DNA of 64,000 bases, taken from Streptomyces tuirus (GTDB lineage: Bacteria; Actinomycetota; Actinomycetes; Streptomycetales; Streptomycetaceae). The DNA is taken from positions 310,001 through 374,000 of the forward strand of contig NZ_AP023439.1 in NCBI RefSeq assembly GCF_014701095.1. The letters run 5' to 3'. Positions 16,556 to 24,709 of this stretch are shown here, one piece after another. The translations under genes were made by a program, and so were the position numbers. A model generated the notes under the pieces. The model was not told the DNA's origin, ran no database searches, and saw only the letters and a program-made list of their open reading frames with translations. Within the stretch, counting starts at the first letter, position 1. Each line of letters opens with the position of its first letter.

Positions 16556-17833
16556 TCAGACCCAGTCCCGCCCGTCGCCGGCCGCGTCGTCGCCGGACAC
16601 CGTGACCACGAACCCGAGCGCCGCCGCGGCCTGCCGGGCCTGGGCCACGGCCTCACCTGCGTCCACTCCGCGCGCCCGGACGAAGGCCGCGCGCGACTGC
16701 GAGCTGTCCAGGTCCCCGAGCACATCGCCGGCGCCCAGCAAGGCCTCGGCGGCCACCACGCCCGGCCGGGCGGCGACCTCGTCCAGACCGTCGATGCGGG
16801 TGAGCGTGCCGCGCGCCCTCGGCACCGCGAACCAGATCGCCTCCGGACTGCGGTCCACCGACGGGTCCGCCAGGGTCTTGCGGATGTCCGGGAGCACCGG
16901 CCGGCCCAACGTCTGGCGCACCACGCAGTCCACCAGATCCACGCCGGTGACGTCCTGCACCAGGTACGGGATCTCGTCACCCGCGAGCCGGACATGGGTT
17001 TCGATGACCCGCGGCCCGGCCTCCGTCAGCACCACCTCGGTGTGGGTGACGCCGTTGGCGATGTCGAAGGTGTCCAGCAGCCGCCGCACATAGGTGTGCA
17101 CGGCGTCTGTCTGCTCGGCGGAGAGGTCGGCGGGCACCACGTGGCCGAGTTCGACGAAGCCCACGGGGTCGGAGAACTTCCGCGTCACGGCGAGAATCTC
17201 GTGTTCACCGTCCTCGGAGAAGGCCTCCACGCTGAACTGAGGGCCTTCGTGGAAGCGCTCCACCAGAACGCCCGCGTCCGGGATGAGGCCGAAGTCGCGC
17301 GCGGCGCGTGCGAAGGCCGCCTCTGCCTCCTCGACGGAACGCACGACGGAGACACCGAAGCTGCCGGCCCCCTGGACGGGTTTGACCACACACGGCGTGC
17401 CGTGCTCGGTCAGGAACGCCCGCAGCTCCGCCACGCCGGCGACCCGTCCGCCCGGGGTGTCGTCCACGCCCGCCTCCGCCAGCCTTCGTCGCATGGCGTC
17501 CTTGTCGTGTACCCAGGCGATGGTCTGCGGCGAGTGGCAGGGCAGGCCCAGCGCGGCGGCGACCGCTGCAGCCCGGTCCTGGTCCCGCTCGCCGAAGGTA
17601 CCCACGCGGGTGAAGGGGTGCCGTGCGTGCACGGCTGCGGCCAGGGCGATCCACTCCTCGTCGGGGGCGTCGCTGCGCAGCGCCAGCACCCGGTCGTGCT
17701 GCCCGGGCTTGCGGATCTTGGGGACGAGATCCATCCTGCAAAGAATCGTCGTGGCGGTCCCGGGGCCACCCACCTCCCGGATCAGGCCGGGGATCTCGCG
17801 GCCGCCGCCGACGATGAGCACGTGTTCGGTCAT
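16556..17833 (-). CDS. ATP-grasp carboxylate-amine ligase (first of two in the operon)
   Basis: This 425-aa protein is of the L-amino-acid-ligase/carbamoyl-phosphate-synthase-like ATP-grasp type. It starts MTEHVLIVGGGREIPGLI. The ATP-binding lysine lies in CVVKPVQGAGSFGVSVV, a second acidic/adenine region is VLVERFHEGPQFSVEAFSEDG, and the metal site is THTEVVLTEAGPRVIETHVR. It should activate a carboxylate as an acyl phosphate and form an amide with an amine, most simply a dipeptide. Its ATG overlaps the MFS stop by 4 nt. Residues ~300-425 form the usual C-terminal lid domain. Confidence 0.88.
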   Translation of the reverse strand: MTEHVLIVGGGREIPGLIREVGGPGTATTILCRMDLVPKIRKPGQHDRVLALRSDAPDEEWIALAAAVHARHPFTRVGTFGERDQDRAAAVAAALGLPCHSPQTIAWVHDKDAMRRRLAEAGVDDTPGGRVAGVAELRAFLTEHGTPCVVKPVQGAGSFGVSVVRSVEEAEAAFARAARDFGLIPDAGVLVERFHEGPQFSVEAFSEDGEHEILAVTRKFSDPVGFVELGHVVPADLSAEQTDAVHTYVRRLLDTFDIANGVTHTEVVLTEAGPRVIETHVRLAGDEIPYLVQDVTGVDLVDCVVRQTLGRPVLPDIRKTLADPSVDRSPEAIWFAVPRARGTLTRIDGLDEVAARPGVVAAEALLGAGDVLGDLDSSQSRAAFVRARGVDAGEAVAQARQAAAALGFVVTVSGDDAAGDGRDWV

Positions 17834-19197
17834 GAGGACACCTCGGTGGGAGAACTGGACGCAGGAGTTGCGGCCTTGGCGGACACTGGCTCGGCCGGGG
17901 CGGTGCGGGGTGCGCCGGTGACCCTCAGGACTGCGGCCGCCAGGACGTACACCACAGCGAGCACGCCCCAGCCCGCGGTGCCCAGGGGCAGGAGCACACC
18001 CGTCATCAGCGCGGGACCCACGATGTGCTGCCCCGTCATGCCCAGACTGAACGCGCCGAGGTAGCGGGCACGGGCCGGGGCCGGTGACAGTTCGTACGAC
18101 AGGTTCCACACGGCGACCGAGTGCAGGTTCTCCCCCACCGTCAGCAGTACCACTGCGATGACGGCACATGCCGCTGCCGGCCACACCGGCATGTGTTCGG
18201 CGCCTGCGAAGGCTGCACACGAGACCAGCAGCGGAACGAGGGCGATCGGCACGAGGCGCAACGCCCCGGCGGTGGTCTCCGCGAACCGGGCCACGTACAC
18301 CTGGAGCAGCACGGTCAGCACGGTGTTGACGGCCAGCAGCACCGAAACCGCCGAGGAAGGTGCGTCGGTGGCCGTGGTCAGCCAGAGGGGCAGCAGGACG
18401 AACAACACCGAATCGTGCAGCGACAGCACGCCGTTGGAGAGAGTGAAGAGCAGGAACCGCAGATCCCGGAAGGGAGTGCGCACCGCTGCGGGGGCCGGCT
18501 CGTCGCTGCTCGGGCCGGGCGACTCCGTCGATGCGGGGGCGGTGGACACGGCCTGGGGGGCGGAGGCGGCCGTCCGGCGGCGCAACTGCTCCACCACGGC
18601 GGCGATGACCCAGAAGGTGAGCGCGTTGCCCAGGAACAAGGCCACGAAGGCTGCCCGCTCCTCGATCGCGAGGACAGCACCCGCCAGCAGGAAGCCCGCC
18701 GTCAGGCCGATGTTGCGCACCGAGCGGATGGACGCCATCGTCCGCGTCTGGTTCTCGCTCCCCTCGATGATGCCCACGACGACCTGCTGCAGCGGCGAGC
18801 AGCCCCGGTCCAGCGCAGTGAGCAGACAGGTCAGCACCGCGTACGACCAGAAGCTCTCGACCAGGGCGAAGCCGGCGTAGCCGAGTCCGCGCAGGGCCAG
18901 CAGTGCCACGTACACCCGCGTCGGACCGATGCGGTCGGCCAGCCGGCCCAGCGGCATCGGACTGAGCAACCCGGCCACGGCGGCCACCGACAACACCAGG
19001 CCGACCCGGGCGGCGGGCAGGCCCACCACCGTGACGAAGTACAGGGTGGATGCGGCCAGGAACATACCCGAGCCCACCGAGTCGACGGCGGCGCCCGCCG
19101 CCAGCCGGCGCCCGGCCGGTGTCCTGGGCAGGGTGGACAGCAGCAGACGCGCGGCTCGTCCGGTCGCGCGCCTGTGCTCCTCAGGTCCCCCGGTCAT
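17830..19197 (-). CDS. MFS transporter, probable product exporter
   Basis: This 455-aa protein has about twelve membrane helices and the MFS loop motif PLGRLADRIGPTRVYV (between helices 2 and 3). A hydrophilic, Ser/Pro/Ala-rich loop (ASTESPGPSSDEPAPA) separates the two halves. ATG 19197 has GGGGAGAGG upstream; a GTG two codons earlier is possible. It belongs to the multidrug-efflux-like branch. Its position inside the biosynthetic operon suggests export of the product or self-resistance. It overlaps the ATP-grasp gene by 4 nt. Confidence 0.88.
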   Translation of the reverse strand: MTGGPEEHRRATGRAARLLLSTLPRTPAGRRLAAGAAVDSVGSGMFLAASTLYFVTVVGLPAARVGLVLSVAAVAGLLSPMPLGRLADRIGPTRVYVALLALRGLGYAGFALVESFWSYAVLTCLLTALDRGCSPLQQVVVGIIEGSENQTRTMASIRSVRNIGLTAGFLLAGAVLAIEERAAFVALFLGNALTFWVIAAVVEQLRRRTAASAPQAVSTAPASTESPGPSSDEPAPAAVRTPFRDLRFLLFTLSNGVLSLHDSVLFVLLPLWLTTATDAPSSAVSVLLAVNTVLTVLLQVYVARFAETTAGALRLVPIALVPLLVSCAAFAGAEHMPVWPAAACAVIAVVLLTVGENLHSVAVWNLSYELSPAPARARYLGAFSLGMTGQHIVGPALMTGVLLPLGTAGWGVLAVVYVLAAAVLRVTGAPRTAPAEPVSAKAATPASSSPTEVSS

Positions 19198-19213
19198 GGG
19201 CACCTCTCCCCCT

Positions 19214-20218
19214 TCATGTGCCGCTCCGCGCTGCGGTTCCGGCGATCCAGTTCACGAGTTCCGCGGTACGCCGCAGGTGGACGGCGGTGGCCGCCTCCGG
19301 CGGCGGCTGGCGCAGGTGATTCCAGGTGTACCGACGGGCCGCGTTGACGCAGATCCCCGCCTGCGCGGTCGGCAGGTCGGGGGCGGACGCCAGCAGTGCA
19401 GCCGCGAGCGCCAGCCGGCCGATGCGCTCCACGAGAACCCAGCCGCCCGCGGCCGTGTGCGCCGGGTCGGCGTCGACCCATTCCCCGCGTGTGGCGCCCA
19501 AACCCGACAGGGCCGTGTCGGCGATCTCCCAGGCGGCGGCCGCCCGGCCCGCCGGGCAGTCGCCCAGCGCGGCACGCAGCCCAGCGCACACCGCGTCGTA
19601 CACCTCGGCTGAGGCCAGGGCGGTGATGAGGGCCGCCGCCCGGCCGTGCGCCGTAACGGCGGCGGGCACCGAGCCGCTGGTCACCTCCTGAACCGCGGGC
19701 CCTACTCCGACCGCCGCCTTCTCCGCGGCGGGCGAAACCCTGACGCCGGCCGCTGCTCCACCGCTCACCTCGTCCGTGGCCGGCGCCGCACCGTCCGCCG
19801 CCACGTCCGTCGGGGGCCGGGCCGCGGCGGTGTGCGTCATGGCCAGGGCGCGGACGGTGTCGGCGTCCACGGTCCACAACGCGCATCCGCGCAGTACGGC
19901 CGCCGCGGCATCCGGGTCCGGTTCGGAGGCCGAAGCGGGGGTCGCCTCTCGCGCGCCCCAGGCCCGGACTGCCGCCAAGTCGACCAGGCGGTCGCACAGT
20001 TCCTCGTCCAGGGCGCTCCGTCCGGCGGGTTCCGGTGCACCGGCGTCGCGGGCCGCCGCGTCGGCCGTCGGCGCGTCCAGAACTGTGTGCAGCCGGGCCG
20101 TGGCGGCCTCCAGGCGTGCGATCGCGGTGCGGACCGCGTCCGCCCCTGGGTCCTGGTAGGCCGGCACACCGGAGCCGCGAGGGCCCGCTGTGCCGATCAG
20201 TGATTCGTTGCTGCTCAC
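19214..20218 (-). CDS. Operon protein of unknown function, all-helical and Ala-rich
   Basis: This 334-aa soluble protein has no family I recognise. Predicted structure is almost all alpha-helical: an N-terminal helix pair (DAVRTAIARLEAATARLHTV), a Trp-containing segment (LVDLAAVRAWGARE), a low-complexity linker (~130-190), and a C-terminal helical domain ending YTWNHLRQPPPEA and TAELVNWIAGTAA. The helical C-terminal domain vaguely recalls acyl-CoA dehydrogenase-type bundles, but no FAD motif is visible. It overlaps the aminotransferase by 4 nt, so it is translated with the biosynthetic enzymes. It could be a carrier, a scaffold or a new enzyme. Confidence 0.75.
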   Translation of the reverse strand: MSSNESLIGTAGPRGSGVPAYQDPGADAVRTAIARLEAATARLHTVLDAPTADAAARDAGAPEPAGRSALDEELCDRLVDLAAVRAWGAREATPASASEPDPDAAAAVLRGCALWTVDADTVRALAMTHTAAARPPTDVAADGAAPATDEVSGGAAAGVRVSPAAEKAAVGVGPAVQEVTSGSVPAAVTAHGRAAALITALASAEVYDAVCAGLRAALGDCPAGRAAAAWEIADTALSGLGATRGEWVDADPAHTAAGGWVLVERIGRLALAAALLASAPDLPTAQAGICVNAARRYTWNHLRQPPPEAATAVHLRRTAELVNWIAGTAARSGT

Positions 20219-21135
20219 ACCCGCTCCAGCCAGCGCGCATACTGCTCGTGCCGGCCGGCGACCACGTCCCGGAACAGTTCACGAAGCTGCTTGGTGACCG
20301 GTCCGACGCCTCTGGCGCCCATCGGCCGCTCGTCCACCGAGGCGACCGGCACGACTTCGGCGGCGGTGCCGGTCAGGAACGCCTCGTCCGCGATGTAGAC
20401 CTCGCTGCGCGGAATGCTCCGCTCAGTCACCTCCAGGCCCAGGTCGCGCGCCATGGTGATGACGCTGTCGCGGGTGATGCCGGGCAGGATGCCGTCGCTG
20501 ACGGGCGGGGTGATCAGGGCACCGTCGCGCACCAGGAACAGGTTGGCGGCGGAAGCCTCCGCGATGTGCCCGGTCGCCGTCAGCATCAGCGCGTCGTCGT
20601 AACCGGCGCGCTGCGCGCCGACCTTGGCGAGTGCGCTGTTGACGTAGGCGCCCGTGGCCTTGGCCAGCGGCGGAACGGTCTGGTGCGAGTTGCGCTGCCA
20701 GTTGCTGACGATGAGGCGGCAGCCCTCTGTCTCGGCCTTGTCTCCGAGATACGACCCCCACGGCCACACCGCGATCGACATCCGCACCGCGTCGAGCTGA
20801 GGTGCGACGCCCATCTCGCCGTAGCCGAGGTAGGCGAGGGGACGGATGTAGCAGGAGTCGTGGCCGCTGTTTCTGACCAGGTCAAGCACCGCCATGACCA
20901 ACTCCTCGTCGGTCCAGCGCAGTTGCATCATGTAGACCCGGGCGGAGTTGCGCAGGCGGGCCATGTGCTCGCGCAGCCGGAACACGGCCGGGCCGGAGTC
21001 GGTGGCGTAGGCGCGGATGCCCTCGTAGACGCCCCATCCGTAGTGCAGGCTCGGAGTGAGCACGTGCACCTTGGCGTCGTCCCAGGGAACCAGTTCGCCG
21101 TCCATCCAGATGAGCGGGGTCGCGGTCAGTGGCAT
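20215..21135 (-). CDS. Branched-chain-type aminotransferase (PLP fold type IV)
   Basis: This 306-aa protein has the IlvE architecture. The PLP lysine is K159 in PPLAKATGAYVNS, the same relative place as in E. coli IlvE. HYGWGVYEGIRAY, IRPLAYLGYGEMG, EASAANLFLV and the phosphate loop LTGTAAEVVPV are all present. It exchanges amino groups between glutamate and a 2-keto acid. In this operon it probably makes or consumes a non-standard amino acid instead of serving primary metabolism, because a biosynthetic IlvE would not normally be embedded here. Gap to the upstream gene is 6 nt; it overlaps the downstream gene by 4 nt. Confidence 0.92.
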   Translation of the reverse strand: MPLTATPLIWMDGELVPWDDAKVHVLTPSLHYGWGVYEGIRAYATDSGPAVFRLREHMARLRNSARVYMMQLRWTDEELVMAVLDLVRNSGHDSCYIRPLAYLGYGEMGVAPQLDAVRMSIAVWPWGSYLGDKAETEGCRLIVSNWQRNSHQTVPPLAKATGAYVNSALAKVGAQRAGYDDALMLTATGHIAEASAANLFLVRDGALITPPVSDGILPGITRDSVITMARDLGLEVTERSIPRSEVYIADEAFLTGTAAEVVPVASVDERPMGARGVGPVTKQLRELFRDVVAGRHEQYARWLERV

Positions 21136-21141
21136 CTGTGC

Positions 21142-22353
21142 TCAGTCTCCTTGTGACGTCGTGCTGTCGTACCCGAGGCCCCGGAGCCGGTCGTGTTCGC
21201 TCGTGCCCTGCAGCCGCAGGACCTCCTCGAGCTCGGTGCTGCCCGTGCCCGTGAAGCGGAACCAGCCGTGGCGTGCCTCGAGGTCACAGCCGCGCAGCCT
21301 TTTGGCGTCGTAGGCGGCGAGTCCATACCAGATCTCGCGCACGCCGTGGGCCAGCGCCCAGCGGTTCGTCTCGTGGTACGTCAGGGCGAAGTAGACGCCC
21401 TTGGCGTCTTCGTGGAAGCCTGCTGTGCGGCCGTACATGGCGTGGCCCGCCCGCAGGTAGAGGACGAACCCGAGCGTCTCACCGTCGCGTTCGGCGCTGA
21501 TCACCATGCAACTGTCGCCGACGGTGTCGCGGATGGCGTCGAAGTCCCGCTGAACGCGAGCCCGTCCGCCGGGCAGCCCGTACTTGGCGCGCAGCTTGAC
21601 CTGCAGGTCGACGATCGGGTCCGACAGCGACTCGGGCCCCTCGCGGACCACGGTGGTGAAGCCTGCCTCGGTGTAGTCGCGCAGTTCGTTGATGACGCGG
21701 CTGCGCTTGCGGCTCACCAGCCCGGCCAGGTACGTCTCCCAGTCCGGCGCGTCGAGCCGCATGACGGACTCTGCGCCCAGCACCGCCGGGATGTGGCCGC
21801 GTGCCCGGGCCGCGGGGCCGAGGACGGCGGCTTGCTCGTCGGTGGCGTACAACAGGGAGCTGCTGCGGCAGCCGAGCAGTTCGGCGGTCTCCTCCAGCAG
21901 CCGCGGCAGCTCTGCCAGTACCCGCGCCCGGCCGGCCGCGTCGCGTCCTTCGGCGTGGACGATGCCGTGGTGTGAGCCGAACACCGCGAGGGCGACCGAG
22001 GGGTACTGACCGCGGCGGGCGTCGGCCAGCCGTCCGGCCAGTTCGTCCCAACGCGCCCGCCGCTGTGCGTCCAGCAGCTCCGGGGCGCCGAAGGCACTGG
22101 TGTCGCCGGTCATCTTCGGCGTGTCGTAAAAGAGCAGGCCTCCGCCGTCATGGGTGATGAGCAGGGGCGCCAGGGCGACCAGGTCGCCGTCCTCGCGCAC
22201 GACGAGGTAGCGCACCTCGTGCAGGTCGGTGTGCTCGGTGAAGTGCCACCAGCGGTCGTCCTCCCAGATCACCGAGGGCGCGGCGAGGGCCGGGAAGGTC
22301 GAGGCCGTAGGGCGGGCGTCGGGGCTGACGATCTCGGCGGTCAGGTCGCTCAC
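21142..22353 (-). CDS. FemAB/GNAT-fold acyltransferase (Acetyltransf_6-like)
   Basis: This 403-aa protein resembles the double-GNAT BioF2/FemAB-like family. The diagnostic region is SRKRSRVINELRDYTEAGF, followed by ISAERDGETLGFVLYLRAG and MYGRTAGFHEDAKGVYFAL. It ends with EIWYGLAAYDAKRLRG. FemAB-type enzymes use aminoacyl-tRNA or acyl-CoA to acylate amines. Start is GTG 22353 overlapping the ATP-grasp stop. In an operon with two ATP-grasp ligases it may add a further acyl or aminoacyl group or acetylate the product for self-protection. The donor cannot be decided from sequence. Confidence 0.82.
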   Translation of the reverse strand: MSDLTAEIVSPDARPTASTFPALAAPSVIWEDDRWWHFTEHTDLHEVRYLVVREDGDLVALAPLLITHDGGGLLFYDTPKMTGDTSAFGAPELLDAQRRARWDELAGRLADARRGQYPSVALAVFGSHHGIVHAEGRDAAGRARVLAELPRLLEETAELLGCRSSSLLYATDEQAAVLGPAARARGHIPAVLGAESVMRLDAPDWETYLAGLVSRKRSRVINELRDYTEAGFTTVVREGPESLSDPIVDLQVKLRAKYGLPGGRARVQRDFDAIRDTVGDSCMVISAERDGETLGFVLYLRAGHAMYGRTAGFHEDAKGVYFALTYHETNRWALAHGVREIWYGLAAYDAKRLRGCDLEARHGWFRFTGTGSTELEEVLRLQGTSEHDRLRGLGYDSTTSQGD

Positions 22354-23594
22354 CCGGTCGCCTCCTCGGGATCTGCCGGCCGGTCGGAGGGCTCCCAGCC
22401 GAAGCCGGCCTCCGTCTGCGCGCTGGTCTTGTCGACCAGTGCGAGCAGTTCCTCGGCGTCGTCCGCCGTCACCAGCCATGTCGCGATGAAATCGCCGGAC
22501 TTGCGGCCCGCGTACCGGGCACCGCCCCAGTCCTCGCCGAGATGAGCGAGGACGGTGAAGTCGCGGGCGCCGTCGGGTGCTTGGGAAGGCAGCCGGACGA
22601 TCCGCCCATCGCGCGGCGGCAAGCCGAAGTTGGCCACCAGGGGCGCGGCCTCGGCGTGCGCCCGTACCGCGTCCAGGTCCACCGGGAGGCCGCACTCGAT
22701 CCTGGCCCACAGGTGCCGCGGGTCCAGCCCGAGCACGGCGTGCAGCATGGCGGGGATGGGAGTGCCGCCGACCCGGCCGGCGATCTCGCAGAGTACGACC
22801 TCGCCGGTGTCCGTCACGAAGAATTCGGCGTGCACGAACAGCGCGGGCGCCGCGGGCAGCGCCCCCACCAGCCGCCAGGTCTCCCCCACCAGCCGCTCGT
22901 ACAGCGGGTCGGAGGCCGGCAGCGTCCAGCTGCCGTTGCCGGAGTCGGTCCAGTGCGACAGGCAGCCGCCGTCGGTGTACACCGACGGTACGCACACCAC
23001 GGGCTCCCCCTGGACGTGCAGCGCGTCCACGTGGCACATCCGGCCGGTGACGTACCCCTCGACCTCGTAGTCGCCGCCGGTCACCCGGTCGGCCACCTGA
23101 GTGATCTGCGACGGATCGTGCAGCACGGCGACGCCGGTCGAACCGGAGCCGCCCCGCGGCTTGACCACGACCGGGCCCGGGTGGGCCGCCATGAAGGCCG
23201 CCACGTCCGCCGCGGACGCCACCGCCGCGAAAGGCGGCACCGCCACACCTCCGGCCGCCGCCAGCTCCTTCATCACCACCTTGTCGCGGTACGCGCGGGC
23301 GCTGGCGGCCAGTTGGCCCGGCAGGCCCAGTTCGGCGCGCAGGCGCGCCGCGCGCTCGACGTCGGCCTCGGCCAGGGCCAGCACGCGGGTCACGGTGTGG
23401 CGCTCCGCCATCCGCCGGGCCGCCGCGAGGACGGACGCGTCGTCGGTGTAGTCGGTGACCCGTTCCACGTCGGCGAAGCCGGGTCCGGCGGCCACCTCCT
23501 GCGCGGTGACGGCCAGCAGCTGTCCGGACTCCTCCGGCAGCCACTCGGCAAAGGGCAGGCCCGCGTTGCGCGGGCTGATCAGGACGAGGATCAC
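22350..23594 (-). CDS. ATP-grasp carboxylate-amine ligase (second in the operon)
   Basis: This 414-aa ATP-grasp enzyme starts MILVLISPRNAGLPFAEWL. The central ATP site is VVVKPRGGSGSTGVAVL, the adenine/hinge region includes EVEGYVTGRMCHVDALHV, and the Mg site is FFVTDTGEVVLCEIAGRVGG. It is of the same general class as the operon's other ligase but clearly not a recent duplicate; the two differ in most segments. Two distinct ligases suggest two different amide bonds, or ligation plus tailoring. It overlaps both neighbours by 4 nt. Confidence 0.88.
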   Translation of the reverse strand: MILVLISPRNAGLPFAEWLPEESGQLLAVTAQEVAAGPGFADVERVTDYTDDASVLAAARRMAERHTVTRVLALAEADVERAARLRAELGLPGQLAASARAYRDKVVMKELAAAGGVAVPPFAAVASAADVAAFMAAHPGPVVVKPRGGSGSTGVAVLHDPSQITQVADRVTGGDYEVEGYVTGRMCHVDALHVQGEPVVCVPSVYTDGGCLSHWTDSGNGSWTLPASDPLYERLVGETWRLVGALPAAPALFVHAEFFVTDTGEVVLCEIAGRVGGTPIPAMLHAVLGLDPRHLWARIECGLPVDLDAVRAHAEAAPLVANFGLPPRDGRIVRLPSQAPDGARDFTVLAHLGEDWGGARYAGRKSGDFIATWLVTADDAEELLALVDKTSAQTEAGFGWEPSDRPADPEEATG

Positions 23595-24709
23595 GCCGGC
23601 ACCCCCGGCCAGGCCACGCCATGCTCGGCCGCGAGTGCCGCGAAGGCCCGCGCGGTGTGCGGGTCCAGCGGAATGCCCTTGTGGGTGCGCTCGGCGGCGA
23701 TGCGCCGCTGTGGATCACCGGGCACCTGCACGGGCTGCTCGGCGTCGGCGCCGGGCCGGGCGCCGCGTGTGGTGGCGAGCATGCCGCTGAGCCCTGAGGC
23801 GAACTGTGCGCTGCCGGCGAAGGCGGCCGGATCAAGGCACACCACGAGGTGGCCGATGCCCCGGCCGCGGCCGGGGGTGGAGGAACCGATGTGTTCCAGT
23901 TCCCAGTCCGCCGGGGAGCCGGTCAGCACCGCGCCCAGCAGGGTGGCGACCATGGCCAGGCCCTGCCCCTTGTAGCCGCCCAGCGGCGAGAGCGCGTACG
24001 CCTGCTCCGGGTCTGTGGCCGACCTGCCCTCGGTGTCGGTGGCCCAGCCGGCGTCCAGCGCCATGGCGTGCTTGCGGCGCTCCTTGATCTCACCGAAGCA
24101 GACCTGGCTCGTGGCCATGTCGAGGGCGAACTCGTCGTCCTCGGCGGCCGCGGCGAAGCTCAGCGGGTTCGTGCCGAACAGGGGCTCGGTTCCGGAGAAC
24201 GGAGCGACCCGGGAGGCCGCGGAGGTGGTGACGATGCCCACCAGGCCCTCCTTGGCGAGGTGGCGGCTGTAGACGGAGGCCGCCCCGAAGTGGTTGGAGT
24301 TGCGGACCCCGACCGCGGCTACGCCATGCGTGCGAGCCCGCTCGGCGGCGGTCCGGGCGGCGGTCAGGCCGGCCACCACCCCCAGTGCACCACCCGCGTC
24401 GAGCATGACGGCCGCTCCGGTGTCACGGATGGTCCGGATCTCGGGGCGGGCGGTGGCGATCGCGTCCGCCAGTTCGTCCAGGTACTGCGGCAGTAGGCGC
24501 AGGCCGTGGGTGTCAATGCCGCGCAGCGAGGTCTCGGTGAGAGCCTGTGCCACGTCCCGGGCGACGTCGGGGCTGAGTCCCGCCCGGGTCAGAGCCGTCT
24601 CGGCGAGGGCTGCGGCGGTGGCGGCCGGGAGCAGCGGAGTGTCCGCGGACGCGGCGACGGCGGCGTTGCCCGCGGCCGTCGTGTCCTGCACGTCGTGCGC
24701 ATCGGTCAT
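23591..24709 (-). CDS. Ldh2-family (malate/L-lactate/ureidoglycolate type) NAD(P)-dependent dehydrogenase
   Basis: This 372-aa protein belongs to the second malate/lactate dehydrogenase family, which has a non-Rossmann fold. Visible family motifs are RGIDTHGLRLLPQYLD near the N-terminus, VRNSNHFGAASVY with the active-site His, GTNPLSFAA, ALDMATSQV and PLGGYKGQGLAMV. The family reduces 2-keto acids or cyclic imines (for example delta-1-piperideine-2-carboxylate) with NAD(P)H. Either activity would fit an operon handling unusual amino or hydroxy acids. It overlaps the genes on both sides by 4 nt. Confidence 0.88.
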   Translation of the reverse strand: MTDAHDVQDTTAAGNAAVAASADTPLLPAATAAALAETALTRAGLSPDVARDVAQALTETSLRGIDTHGLRLLPQYLDELADAIATARPEIRTIRDTGAAVMLDAGGALGVVAGLTAARTAAERARTHGVAAVGVRNSNHFGAASVYSRHLAKEGLVGIVTTSAASRVAPFSGTEPLFGTNPLSFAAAAEDDEFALDMATSQVCFGEIKERRKHAMALDAGWATDTEGRSATDPEQAYALSPLGGYKGQGLAMVATLLGAVLTGSPADWELEHIGSSTPGRGRGIGHLVVCLDPAAFAGSAQFASGLSGMLATTRGARPGADAEQPVQVPGDPQRRIAAERTHKGIPLDPHTARAFAALAAEHGVAWPGVPA

